Source of the DNA: Planctomycetaceae bacterium
Lineage (GTDB): Bacteria > Planctomycetota > Planctomycetia > Planctomycetales > Planctomycetaceae
Direction of reading: 5' to 3'
Length of the DNA stretch: 64,000 nucleotides
NCBI GenBank assembly: GCA_017795105.1
Contig: CP051247.1
Coordinates: 2,790,001 to 2,854,000 of the forward strand
Shown here: one piece after another, positions 36,344 through 46,023 of the stretch
How positions within the stretch are numbered: the first letter of the stretch is position 1
How the letters are laid out: each line of letters begins with the position of its first letter
Translations under genes and position numbers: made by a program
The notes under the pieces: model-generated
What the model saw: the letters and a program-made list of their open reading frames with translations, nothing else
Database searches by the model: none
What the model was told of the DNA's origin: nothing

Positions 36344-37354
36344 ATGATGAAGCAACCCCTGTTAATGACCGCGGCTGTAGCCGCCCTTTCGTTGTGTACC
36401 CAGCTGACTGCGTACGGACAGAGTACCGAGTGGGCACTCAAGATGTTCGACGAGCAGTCGCACGACTTCGGCGTCGTCGCTCGCGGCAGCGATGTTCGGC
36501 ATCGTCTGAAGCTGACCAACATCTACGAAGAAACCGTGCATATCGCCGATGTGAAAACCTCGTGCGGTTGTACCGCCGCTAAGCCGTCTCAGGAGACGCT
36601 CGAGTCGCTCGAGTCGGCCTACATCGAAGTCGTAATGGACACGCGGAAGTTCACCCGGCAGAAGGATTCGGCGATTATCGTCACGATCGATGCCCCGCAG
36701 CGGGCGGAAGTGCGAATCCCGATTTCGGCCTACATTCGCACCGATGTCGTGACTGAACCGGGTTCGGTCAACTTCGGCAGCGTCGACAAGGGCGAAACCG
36801 CGGAACGCGTAATCGATCTCTCGTACGCCGGCCGCGGCGACTGGCAGATTCGGAACATCGAAAACCTGCCACCGTACCTGACTGCTCAGCTGCAGGAAGT
36901 CTCACGGACTGCTCAGAATGTCGCCTACAAAGTGAAGGTCATTCTGGAGCCGTCTGCTCCGGTCGGACCATTCCGTGGACAGATCAACCTGATCACCGAT
37001 GATGCGACCAATCCTCGCGTTCCGCTGCTCGTGGAAGGTGAAATCGTTTCTGACATTGTCGTGAATCCGGATATCGTTTCGCTTGGGATGCTGACTCCCG
37101 GCGAGCAGAAGACGATGAATGTCGTCATCCGGGGTAAGCGACCATTCAAGATCGCCAAGATCGAGTGCGAATCTGAACTGAACGCGTTCCAGGTTCGTCT
37201 GCCGGAAGAAGAAAAAGCCGTGCACGTCGTGCCTTTGACGATCTCGACACCCAACGGGAGTGGAACGATCGTCGAGCAGTTCAATGTCACGATCGACGGC
37301 CGGGACGAACCGGTGACCTTCAAAGCCTTCTGCAAAGTCGTGGCCGGGTCCTGA
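36344..37354 (+). CDS. DUF1573 secreted protein
   Basis: A 336-residue exported protein. Signal peptide from about 2 to 26 (LLMTAAVAALSLCTQLTAYG). The first Ig-like DUF1573 domain shows HDFGVVARGSDVRHRLKLTN (about 42-61) and VKTSCGCTAAKPS, the signature Cys-Gly-Cys. A second and third beta-sandwich follow (VNFGSVDKGETAERVIDLSY; VVNPDIVSLGMLTPGEQKTM). This abundant planctomycete exported family has no established function. GTG at 36332 and ATG at 36344 or 36347 are all possible; GAGGAA before 36344 makes it the best choice. A clear terminator follows. Confidence 0.88.
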   Translation: MMKQPLLMTAAVAALSLCTQLTAYGQSTEWALKMFDEQSHDFGVVARGSDVRHRLKLTNIYEETVHIADVKTSCGCTAAKPSQETLESLESAYIEVVMDTRKFTRQKDSAIIVTIDAPQRAEVRIPISAYIRTDVVTEPGSVNFGSVDKGETAERVIDLSYAGRGDWQIRNIENLPPYLTAQLQEVSRTAQNVAYKVKVILEPSAPVGPFRGQINLITDDATNPRVPLLVEGEIVSDIVVNPDIVSLGMLTPGEQKTMNVVIRGKRPFKIAKIECESELNAFQVRLPEEEKAVHVVPLTISTPNGSGTIVEQFNVTIDGRDEPVTFKAFCKVVAGS

Positions 37355-37385
37355 CCTGTCGTAAAAACCGTTGAATCCCGCACAG

Positions 37386-37423
37386 ACAGGGGAAGCGTTA
37401 AATTCGCTTCCCCTGTTTTCTTT
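37386..37423 (+). terminator. Rho-independent terminator after the DUF1573 gene
   Basis: A perfect 12-bp stem acaggggaagcg (37386-37397) and cgcttcccctgt (37405-37416) with a seven-base loop ttaaatt, followed by ttttcttt. It is 31 bases after the stop codon. Confidence 0.92.
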
Positions 37424-37554
37424 GCGCCGGGCCGCATAACTTTCAACTCATCCTGATGTTCTGTTTTTGCCCTGAGAGGTGCGACGAGCTAGGACTTGAG
37501 TGATGCCATCGCATCACCCCTGTTTTCACAGAGTCTTCAGCAACCAGGCGCGAA

Positions 37555-38727
37555 ATGTCCACGTCGCTCGTCAACGCACCGTCACTGGAACTCCTGCAGC
37601 TCTCACCACTAGCGTGTGACGCGGCGTTTCTCAGCCAATGGAAGCAACTGGAACGGGAAAGCCATTGCGGGAATGCGTTTCTGTCGCCGGAGTTCGTGCG
37701 CTCGCTGTCGCCCCATCGGCTCGATGAACCCGAGGTTCACATTCTGGCCTGCCGCGATAAGAACCAGGGGCGTCTGCTGGGGCTCGGAATCTTTCAATAC
37801 ACGCCGGGAACAAAAACCCTGCCGCTGCCTCATTTGATCTCCTGGCAGGATCCTCATGTCTACCGCAGTGGTCTGCTGGTGAAGCCGGACCGCCAGACAG
37901 AGTTCTTTCAGTCGCTGATCGAATTCGTGCACAAGACCCCCCATGGCCTGATGGGCATCGAGTTCACCAATCTGCGAGTCGATTCCCCCTGGGCGAAGGA
38001 ACTGCGTGAGACGACAGCTGCTCGGGGTGGCTCGTTTCGATTGATTCCCGAAACGTCCTGCCCCGCTGTCCTGGTCCCGGAACTGGGAGAGAAAGGGCTC
38101 GAAGAGAACTGGTCGTCGTCTCGACGGAAGTCGGTGCGAAAGAACCGCCGGCGGCTCGAAGCACACGGCCCCGTCAGTTTTCGCATTCTCCAGTCGTCGG
38201 AAGAAAAAGGGCCGGCCCTGCGTCGATTCCTGGTGCTTGAACAAAACAGCTGGAAGGGGGAAATGGGAACGGCTCTGGCCTGTCGCCGCGAAGATGCCGA
38301 CTTTGCCCGTCAACTGCTCTGGGAAGCAGCGAACTCGGAGTTCCTCGCGATCAGCGAGTTGAAGACCGGAACCGAAGTGGCAGCCACGGCTCTGAACTTT
38401 ATCTCGGGGCCCGAGATGTTCGCCTTCAAGATTGCCTGGGACAGCCGCTTCGAGAACTGCAGCCCCGGGACGCTGCACGAAGTCGCTCTGATCGATTATC
38501 TCAGGGAGCATCGTCCGGAGATTGTTCGGGTCGACAGCTGCGCCCATTCCAACTCGTATCTCTCCGGTCTCTGGCCCCATCGCATTACCGTGGGGAATGG
38601 CTTGCTGTGTACGGCAAAAATCGCACGGGGCGCGGGCAAGCTGGTGACAAAACTGCAATCGCTGAAACGCTGGGCCAGCCATCAGATCGCTGCCGGTGAA
38701 GCAGCACCATCGGGCCATTCGGAATAA
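37555..38727 (+). CDS. BioF2/CelD-like GNAT acetyltransferase
   Basis: A 390-residue cytoplasmic protein resembling the Acetyltransf_6 (CelD/BioF2-like) family, which has two GNAT-like folds as in FemAB proteins. Family-like segments are SQWKQLERESHCGNAFLSPEF at the N-terminus (a possible acceptor site), ENWSSSRRKSVRKNRRRLEAHG (about 184-205), and KTGTEVAATALNFISGPEMFAFKIAWDSRFENCSPG, the typical strand and turn, followed by YLREHRPEIVRVD. Members often act in cell-envelope or exopolysaccharide biosynthesis. The ATG at 37555 has no strong ribosome-binding site but fits the family start. It lies just before a recombinase gene, with no sign of shared function. Confidence 0.75.
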   Translation: MSTSLVNAPSLELLQLSPLACDAAFLSQWKQLERESHCGNAFLSPEFVRSLSPHRLDEPEVHILACRDKNQGRLLGLGIFQYTPGTKTLPLPHLISWQDPHVYRSGLLVKPDRQTEFFQSLIEFVHKTPHGLMGIEFTNLRVDSPWAKELRETTAARGGSFRLIPETSCPAVLVPELGEKGLEENWSSSRRKSVRKNRRRLEAHGPVSFRILQSSEEKGPALRRFLVLEQNSWKGEMGTALACRREDADFARQLLWEAANSEFLAISELKTGTEVAATALNFISGPEMFAFKIAWDSRFENCSPGTLHEVALIDYLREHRPEIVRVDSCAHSNSYLSGLWPHRITVGNGLLCTAKIARGAGKLVTKLQSLKRWASHQIAAGEAAPSGHSE

Positions 38728-38842
38728 GCGTTCTAACCGTGCGGCTGTTGAAGCCGGCCGTCGGATAACGACGAAACTCTGACTGGAGCGGCTCATTGAC
38801 GCCGCTGTTTCTCGAGGTTTCCGTTGTCCGTCTGGAACGCTC

Positions 38843-39790
38843 ATGCCGCCCCGTTTTCGTCCGAATCGAACGCAGCCCGTCGCGCAGCCGACGCCGCAGC
38901 GTCTCGTCTTCCAGCTGGACGATTTCACGCATTACCTCCGGTCGGAATGCACAATGGCCGAGAACAGCGTCGCCGCTTACGCCCGGGATACACGACAGTT
39001 CTACGACTGGCTCGCCTCGAAGCGAATCTCCGAGCTGAAGCAGATCGATCTGTCACTGCTGACGGAATACCTGAAATCGCTTCACGAACGCGGACTCTCG
39101 GCCTCATCGATTGCCCGCAAGCTGGTCGCCTTGAAAACACTGTTTCGTTTCTTCGTGCTCGAAGGTCGAATCGTCGACAGCGTGGCCGATCTGCTGAACT
39201 CGCCCAAGCTCTGGCAATATCTGCCGAAGGTGCTCAGCCCGGAGAAAGTGGACGCCCTTCTCGCCGCACCACTCCGCTGCGACGGGTATCCATTGCGGGA
39301 TCGGGCGCTGCTCTGCCTGATGTATGCGACCGGCTGTCGAGCGTCCGAGGTCGCCTCGCTCACGCTGGGGAATGTCTCGCTGGAGAGCCGGGTCTGCCGC
39401 TGCATCGGGAAAGGGAACAAGGAGCGACTGGTCTCCCTCAACCCGGTGGCAATCTCGGCTCTGGAAGCTTATCTGGAGCACGAACGACCACAACTGGTTG
39501 GCAATCGCCCATCAGACGCCCTGTTCGTGAGCCGGACCGGCCGAGCGTTGACCCGTCTGACGATCTGGCGGCTCGTCAAAAAATACGCCGCCCGGACAGG
39601 ATGCAGCGAGCAGGTCAGCCCGCATACGCTGCGTCACAGCTTTGCTACGCATATGCTGGCCGGTGGGGCGGAGATCCGGGCTCTGCAGGAAATGCTGGGG
39701 CACGCGAACATCCGCACGACCCAGATTTATACCCATGTTGAACACAGCCGCCTGAAATCGATTCACCAGGCCTGCCATCCGCGGGGATGA
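38843..39790 (+). CDS. Xer-type tyrosine recombinase (XerC/XerD family)
   Basis: A 315-residue site-specific recombinase. An N-terminal SAM-like core-binding domain (about 22-110, FQLDDFTHYLRSECTMAENS) is followed by the catalytic domain (about 128-310) with every expected residue: Arg166 in ATGCRASEVASL, Lys190 in GKGNKERLV, His261 and Arg264 in HTLRHSFATHML, His287 in LGHANI, and the nucleophile Tyr296 in IYTHVEHSRL. The length and close fit to XerC/D suggest a chromosome-dimer resolution enzyme at dif rather than a phage integrase; C versus D cannot be settled from sequence alone. No dif-like site was identified nearby. Confidence 0.92.
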   Translation: MPPRFRPNRTQPVAQPTPQRLVFQLDDFTHYLRSECTMAENSVAAYARDTRQFYDWLASKRISELKQIDLSLLTEYLKSLHERGLSASSIARKLVALKTLFRFFVLEGRIVDSVADLLNSPKLWQYLPKVLSPEKVDALLAAPLRCDGYPLRDRALLCLMYATGCRASEVASLTLGNVSLESRVCRCIGKGNKERLVSLNPVAISALEAYLEHERPQLVGNRPSDALFVSRTGRALTRLTIWRLVKKYAARTGCSEQVSPHTLRHSFATHMLAGGAEIRALQEMLGHANIRTTQIYTHVEHSRLKSIHQACHPRG

Positions 39791-39817
39791 TCGGGCCGCC
39801 TGAGAGAATCAGCACAT

Positions 39818-39846
39818 TTGGATATTCATTTCGCAGCCGTTATAAT
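39818..39846 (+). promoter_or_regulatory. Strong sigma70 promoter for citrate synthase
   Basis: TTGGAT (39818-39823), a 17-bp spacer and a perfect TATAAT (39841-39846). The transcript would start near 39853 and have a leader of about 135 bases before the ATG at 39988, with no obvious fold. Confidence 0.7.
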
Positions 39847-39987
39847 CTAGAGACTCTGAAATCGGACCGATCCCTTCGGGACGCTGCCTCCGCGTTCTCA
39901 AAATCTGCTGAAGCGGTCCTGGATTCGCCTGCGTCGAAGTACTGACCACACTGACCTTACCTTGTTAGATACACGAGTTCTCCACCC

Positions 39988-41115
<1,128 letters not shown>

Positions 41116-41138
41116 GGGTGAGGAACAGATGCGGGTAA

Positions 41139-41163
41139 ACAGGTTCGCAGGTCGCGAACCTGT
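41139..41163. other. Hairpin after citrate synthase, possible repeat
   Basis: A perfect ten-base stem, acaggttcgc (41139-41148) with gcgaacctgt (41154-41163), 23 bases after the gltA stop but without a T-tract. The self-complementary shape suggests another short intergenic repeat. Further on, near 41278-41318, an imperfect palindrome of the ctcgcccccctgggggagag type appears. Nothing else was found in the 354-bp gap apart from the terminator at 41407. Confidence 0.45.
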
Positions 41164-41406
41164 CCCGACATGAATGTTCCACGACCAGATACGAAATCAC
41201 GCAGGAGGACGGGAAGAACGCAGCCGATAGCGTTCGGCATGTGACTTCCTTTCCGACGATCCCGGCTCCCCATCAAATTCCCTCGCCCCCCTGGGGGAGA
41301 GAGTTAGGGCAAGGGGAAATGCGTGCGGCACGCTTCGTAGGCTGTTGCTTCACGAATGAGCTAGAACGATGCCGTCGACAGATGACGACGGGACGCCGAC
41401 CCCAAA

Positions 41407-41449
41407 GAAAAAAGACGGTCAGAAGAATTCTTCCGACCGTCTTTCTTTT
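41407..41449. terminator. Bidirectional rho-independent terminator between gltA and the BBP7-like gene
   Basis: The arms aaagacggtcagaagaa and ttcttccgaccgtcttt (41411-41444) match across 17 bp with one wobble mismatch. An A-run (aaagaaaaaa) precedes and tttctttt follows, so it can end transcripts from both strands. Confidence 0.75.
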
Positions 41450-41469
41450 GATGTCAGGATGTCTGGGGA

Positions 41470-43323
41470 TTAGTGTTCCCAGTGGACACCGAAGCTCCAC
41501 TGTTGCATCGTCCAGCCGCTGCGGTCCGGATCGAGGCTCGGATTGATCGGGAAGGTTTCGTAGACGACCGAGCTTTGAGGCCGGGTCACGTTACCCACCC
41601 AGAGGAAGCCATAGCTCGTGGTGAACATCGCTTCTTCGAAGAACTCAATCCGGTTGATTCCCGGAACATACTGGAAGACGCGTGACTCGAACTTCACCGA
41701 CAGATCCAGCGTCGGCGAGACGTGAGTCGAAGTCGCCTTGTCGCTGAAGCGGGTTTCTTCGTCAGTCAGACCACCGAGTCCGGTCGTCAATTCACCCCCG
41801 TCGGGCGTGTTGATGTTGTCATCCGGGTCGACGAGGTTCAGGAAGTGGTTGTAGACTCCAAATCCATCCAGCCAGGTCGTTTCCTTAGTCGCCGTGAGAC
41901 CGGCCGTTGCCAGGAAGGAGAGCTTGGTTTCGTCCCCACCCATCTCGGCATGCAGACCGATTTCAGGACCGGCCGCCCGCGACTGAGTCGAGGAAGCGAC
42001 CTGAACCTCGTACGGGTTGGTCGGAAATGCCGTCACTGGATTGACTGGACTCTGAATCTGATCGTTCGTTCCTTCGTTGAAGGTTGATGGATCAGGACGT
42101 CCTTCGAATCCCGGCTCGCCAGCACTGTTGTTGCCGGCGGTGATGAATCCGAAGTCCAGGTTGAGCAGTGTCTCAAACTCCTGAGCCCGATCGATATCGT
42201 TGAAGTTCAGGAACTCGTACTCGGCACCGGAATCGAGACCGCGGAAGTTGAACCCTTCGTGAATATCGATGTAACGCAGGCCGATGATCGGACGAACCTG
42301 ATACCAGTCGCTGCGAGCGATGGCCGGACGATAGAACTTCAACCCGCTGCCCCAGGCCTGCTGGCTGAACTTCATCTCGAACATGGTATCGAACGCGATT
42401 CGGTCGGCGACTCCACTCCCGTTGTCGATCGGCAGTGACCCCACCAGAGCATTCAGCTCCAGGACGTACAGAGGATCGTTTCCGGCAAACGTAAAGGGAT
42501 CCGGAAGCGGCGTGTAGGATCGTCGGGGGACGGCTCCTCGCTGGAACGTCTGGTTCGACTCACCCCCGTACCAGCCGTTAATGGCCCATCCCGAACCGTC
42601 TTCATTCTCGACACCGAGTTCCAGACGGATCCCGGAGCCGGTCATGTCGTGAAACATGTTGCTGAAGCTGTAGTACGGGAAGTAGCGGTCGTAGATTTCG
42701 CGTCCGCTGATGGAGTTGTTGTTGTTTCCACCACCCCCGCCGCCGCCGGTGGTCACATCCCCCTGGTTTCGAGGGGTCGTGAAGTAGGACGGAGGGATTC
42801 GGTCGGTGGCTACAATACCGGTCTCAATACCGCCGTAGCCGAAGAGTGTGTCGCCAGGCTCGCAGTAAACCGGGAAGATCAGCTCAACATCGCCGTAGTA
42901 GGTCTTGTTGGCATTGAGCATCTGCTTGTACCAGATGCCATCTTCATTGATGGTCTGCTGGAAACCGTAGCGATACATGTCGATTCCGGGATACGGCTGC
43001 AACGGACCACCCGGAGCGGCTCCCGGAGGCGGGCCATACGGCATCGGAGCAGGCGGCATCGGTCCGGGGGGCTGCCCCGGAGGCGGACCAGAGTACTGGA
43101 CCTGCTGAATGCCTTGCGAAGCCATTGGAGGAGCCCACGCCGGACCCGCCGGAGCACGCTCGCTAAATGGATTGGCACCAGAAATCGCCGACGGAGACTG
43201 TGCTCCCTCTCGACTGTATTGAGGAGCGAATGGGTCAGCATGGCTCTGTGCCTGAGCGGTCGTTGCCGACCACGAAAGCGCCAGAGTTGCCATTCCCACG
43301 CATAAACGCCTAAGTCCCCGCAT
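41470..43323 (-). CDS. BBP7-like outer-membrane beta-barrel protein
   Basis: A 617-residue exported protein of the planctomycete beta-barrel protein type. A signal peptide (LCVGMATLALSWSATTAQA) is followed by a Pro/Gly-rich, low-complexity region (about 75-115, PPPGQPPGPMPPAPMPYG) and a long barrel-like domain with alternating strands, such as IRLELGVENEDGSGWAINGW, YQVRPIIGLRYIDIHEGFNF, LSFLATAGLTATKETTWLDG, ending in WTMQQWSFGVHWEH with an aromatic C-terminal residue pair typical of outer-membrane barrels. The frame is open to 43419, but the ATG at 43323 directly precedes the signal peptide. Function is unknown; these proteins are abundant in planctomycete envelopes. Confidence 0.8.
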   Translation of the reverse strand: MRGLRRLCVGMATLALSWSATTAQAQSHADPFAPQYSREGAQSPSAISGANPFSERAPAGPAWAPPMASQGIQQVQYSGPPPGQPPGPMPPAPMPYGPPPGAAPGGPLQPYPGIDMYRYGFQQTINEDGIWYKQMLNANKTYYGDVELIFPVYCEPGDTLFGYGGIETGIVATDRIPPSYFTTPRNQGDVTTGGGGGGGNNNNSISGREIYDRYFPYYSFSNMFHDMTGSGIRLELGVENEDGSGWAINGWYGGESNQTFQRGAVPRRSYTPLPDPFTFAGNDPLYVLELNALVGSLPIDNGSGVADRIAFDTMFEMKFSQQAWGSGLKFYRPAIARSDWYQVRPIIGLRYIDIHEGFNFRGLDSGAEYEFLNFNDIDRAQEFETLLNLDFGFITAGNNSAGEPGFEGRPDPSTFNEGTNDQIQSPVNPVTAFPTNPYEVQVASSTQSRAAGPEIGLHAEMGGDETKLSFLATAGLTATKETTWLDGFGVYNHFLNLVDPDDNINTPDGGELTTGLGGLTDEETRFSDKATSTHVSPTLDLSVKFESRVFQYVPGINRIEFFEEAMFTTSYGFLWVGNVTRPQSSVVYETFPINPSLDPDRSGWTMQQWSFGVHWEH

Positions 43324-43825
43324 ATGAGGTCGTCCTTGACAAACAGTTGGGGTCGAGCCGGGCAGATCGCGATTTCCCTGCAGATTCATCAGAAGCGATT
43401 TGATCTCTTGAGGCATCATCGATCTTAGACCTGAATTTAGAGTGGCCGTTTAGCGTCGACACAACGCCTCACGGTCTCCGCGCAGAAGAAAGGACCTGCC
43501 GGTAGTATCGGCGCCCCTGATTGTGAAGCTGTAGCGATTGTGACGGGGATGCCGGATTTTCAGCGATTTCCGGCTGTAGCGATTGTTTCCGAAGTCACCA
43601 AAACAGACTCAAGCCCAATCTTCCATCGCCCCTCATGGCCGCGATCCCCCTGCCAGAGAGACCGCAAGCTGTTTGCGCAAGAGGACTTACGGACGGGAAA
43701 CCCATCCAAAGCGTAAGCAGGGACGCTCAGGATTCCGTCTTCCCACTGCGTTGAGACGATCCCGGACGCACTGCATTTTCTGGGACATCGGGCGACTCAG
43801 CCCGCGATTCCCACCCGCGACCGCT
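43324..43825. other. Intergenic region upstream of the BBP7-like gene
   Basis: A 502-bp gap between two minus-strand genes. The most notable content is the direct repeat at 43528-43586. Elsewhere I find no supported gene, and no confident promoter pair was seen for the downstream BBP7-like gene. Confidence 0.4.
43528..43586. repeat. Two direct copies of gctgtagcgattgt
   Basis: The 14-base unit gctgtagcgattgt occurs at 43528-43541 and again at 43573-43586, and between them cagcgattt resembles a partial third copy. A ccgga/tccgg palindrome (about 43552-43573) lies between. It could be a regulator-binding site upstream of the BBP7-like gene or a short sequence duplication. Confidence 0.5.
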
Positions 43826-45370
43826 CTAGAAGATCGGGCCCGGGGACCAGGGGCAGAACTCTTCGTCCCCCATCCCGGCCAGTTCCGATTTTGTCTGCTT
43901 TCCTGAGGCGACCGCGATGATCTCCTCGAGAATCTCTTCTCCCTTCGCCTGCACGGTCGTGCCGTGGAGGATACTGCCGGCGTCGATATCCATGTCCTCG
44001 GACAGCGCAGCGTATGTCGGCGAATTCGAGCAGATCTTGATCGTCGGAGCCGGTTTGCTGCCGAAACAGCTGCCCCGCCCTGTGGAAAACAGACAAATCT
44101 GGGCACCGCCAGCAATCATCCCGGTAACGCTGGCCGGGTCGTAACCGGGCGTATCCATAACCACGAAGCCTTTTTCCGTCACCTTTTCCGCGTACTCGTA
44201 CACGGCTCGCAGAGCAGTCGTGCCCCCTTTAGCGATCGCTCCCAGACTCTTTTCATAGATGGTCGTCAGCCCGCCCTTCTTGTTTCCGACCGAAGGGTTG
44301 TTGTCGATCCGGTGGCCGAACATGTCGGCGTACTGCTCCCACCAGTGAATCCGCTCGATCAGCTTCTCTCCGACTTCGCGGGAAACAGCTCTGCTCGTAA
44401 GTAGATGTTCGCCGCCGTAGATCTCGGGCACTTCCGAAAGAATGGCCGTACCGCCGTACCGCACAATCAAATCGCTCGCATAGCCGATGGCCGGATTGGC
44501 GGTGATCCCACTGTAACCATCGCTGCCGCCACATTCGGTGGCGACGATCAGCTCGGAAATCGGGATCGGCTCGCGGCGAACCTGATCGGCTTCCTGCAGC
44601 AATTCGGGCAACGCGGAGAGAGCCTTCTCCACGGTTTTCCTCACGCCGCCAGACTGCTGGATGTTAATCAGTGGTTGAGAGCGCGTTTGAACCGCCGGGC
44701 CGCCGCCAAGCTGAACGAGTTCTTGAGAATCGAGCAGATAATCTCCCTGCGCCGTTTCGCAGCCGAGGCCGAGAACGAGATAGCCGCAGATATTTGGATG
44801 CCTGGCATACCCGGCCAGCACGCGGTTCAGCTGTTCGTGATCGGGGCCCTTGTATTCAAAGGCGCAGCCTCCTTTGTGTGTGAGTGCGACGACTCCATCA
44901 ACATGGGGATACTTCTCCAGCAGATCCTGACTGACCCTCTGGGCCACCATTCTCGAACTGGTCGCCGAGCAGTTCACCGTGCTGATGACGGCGATATAAT
45001 TCCGCGTCGCTGCCTGACCGTTTGCGCGTCGGATTCCTTCGAAGACGCGAGGTTCAGGAAAGTAGTCGGTTTCCGGAGCCTCGGTTGCGTAACGATAGTC
45101 GAGTTCCAGCGACCCGCGATCGACGTTGTGCACGTGCACCCACTGCCCCGGCTCAACCTGCTCGGTCGCGAAGCCAATGATCTGCCCGTATTTGATGATC
45201 GCTTCGCCGGCGGCGATCGCCCGTGTGGCCACCTTATGTCCGGGCTGGATCGACTCCGTCACAGTAAACGGCTGCAGATCCTGAAGTTCGGAGCCCTCAG
45301 CCAGCGCATCAACAGCGACGACAACATTGTCGAGAGGATTCAGGCGAACGATGCGGGGAGAAGTCGACAT
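43826..45370 (-). CDS. uxaA: Altronate dehydratase-type (UxaA family)
   Basis: A 514-residue enzyme of the UxaA/GarD family, which dehydrates altronate to 2-keto-3-deoxygluconate in hexuronate catabolism. The N-terminal SAF domain resembles E. coli UxaA closely (LNPLDNVVVAVDALAEGSEL, PGHKVATRAI, IIKYGQIIGFAT, WVHVHNVD). The catalytic domain follows with RNYIAVISTVNCSATSSRMV, LTHKGGCAFEYKGP, IVATECGGSDGYSGITANPA and the C-terminal GSCFGSKPAPTIKICSNSP, whose Cys and His residues probably bind the metal. It is one complete polypeptide as in E. coli. The strand and flanking gaps show no linked uronate genes in this window. A hairpin pair lies in the upstream 653-bp gap. Confidence 0.88.
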   Translation of the reverse strand: MSTSPRIVRLNPLDNVVVAVDALAEGSELQDLQPFTVTESIQPGHKVATRAIAAGEAIIKYGQIIGFATEQVEPGQWVHVHNVDRGSLELDYRYATEAPETDYFPEPRVFEGIRRANGQAATRNYIAVISTVNCSATSSRMVAQRVSQDLLEKYPHVDGVVALTHKGGCAFEYKGPDHEQLNRVLAGYARHPNICGYLVLGLGCETAQGDYLLDSQELVQLGGGPAVQTRSQPLINIQQSGGVRKTVEKALSALPELLQEADQVRREPIPISELIVATECGGSDGYSGITANPAIGYASDLIVRYGGTAILSEVPEIYGGEHLLTSRAVSREVGEKLIERIHWWEQYADMFGHRIDNNPSVGNKKGGLTTIYEKSLGAIAKGGTTALRAVYEYAEKVTEKGFVVMDTPGYDPASVTGMIAGGAQICLFSTGRGSCFGSKPAPTIKICSNSPTYAALSEDMDIDAGSILHGTTVQAKGEEILEEIIAVASGKQTKSELAGMGDEEFCPWSPGPIF

Positions 45371-46023
45371 ACAGGGACTTTATTCAAGAAGAGGGGGACA
45401 ACGGCCCAAGATCCCATCCCGCAGAAGAAATTGCAACGCCACCCCAAGACTTGCCTGCCGGCAAGCACAGACAGGAATGTCTGTGCCACCCTGGTGGTGT
45501 AAGTTTGCGCATGTTGAAGAGTAGTCCCTGATGGAACTGCGGCAAGCGAAGCACTCTGCGTACCTCCCGGTTCTTCAACCCGAATGAACCAGTTTTTCAA
45601 CATTTGTCCTGAATACCAGGTGTCCAGGGAGCTGGTAGGGGTGCTGTGGGTTGCAGGATTTGAATCGGCTGGGAGGCGCCGGGAGAGCTGCGGGAGCGTG
45701 CCGATGGCGGGATTTTGGGGAGCTGCGGGCGACTCCTAACGTTCTACGGAATAAGCCTTTACAGGGGGCGATATTCGGTCTGTTTTCAAGGAGGCCTGTT
45801 TGCCGCGATTGCAATCCGTGGTAGAGTTGACCTGTGACGCCAGATTGCGACCCGGCCCGCCATCATTGAACATCTGTTGACTTGCCAAATTCCCGGCCGG
45901 GGAAATGCTCACATCGGTGTCCGCCAGCGAGCTTGAAAGCCCCCGCATCCCGCGATGCGCCGACGATGGGGTTCACGCTGGTGGTCCCCAACGTGAACAG
46001 CAAATGGCCTGAGGGGATGGTTC
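45371..46023. other. 653-bp gap between uxaA and dnaG
   Basis: The genes diverge. The part near uxaA contains the repeat at 45450-45485. The part near dnaG (about 45830-46010) is GC-rich without a clear promoter. An 80-codon minus-strand frame at 45575-45814 has no ribosome-binding site and no recognisable composition, so I do not call it a gene. Confidence 0.4.
45450..45485. repeat. Paired hairpins (cttgcc/ggcaag and cacagaca/tgtctgtg)
   Basis: Two back-to-back perfect hairpins: cttgcc-tgcc-ggcaag (45450-45465) and cacagaca-ggaa-tgtctgtg (45466-45485). This double-palindrome arrangement resembles that of the other intergenic repeats in the window, but the sequence is different. One copy was seen. 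Confidence 0.55.

Noticed and set aside
37930..39000. A prophage or integrative element because of the Xer-like recombinase gene
   Set aside because: The enzyme fits cellular XerC/D in length and motifs, and no phage, transfer or attachment sequences surround it.
45575..45814. A 79-codon minus-strand frame between uxaA and dnaG
   Set aside because: No ribosome-binding site, no domain, and the region is otherwise non-coding.
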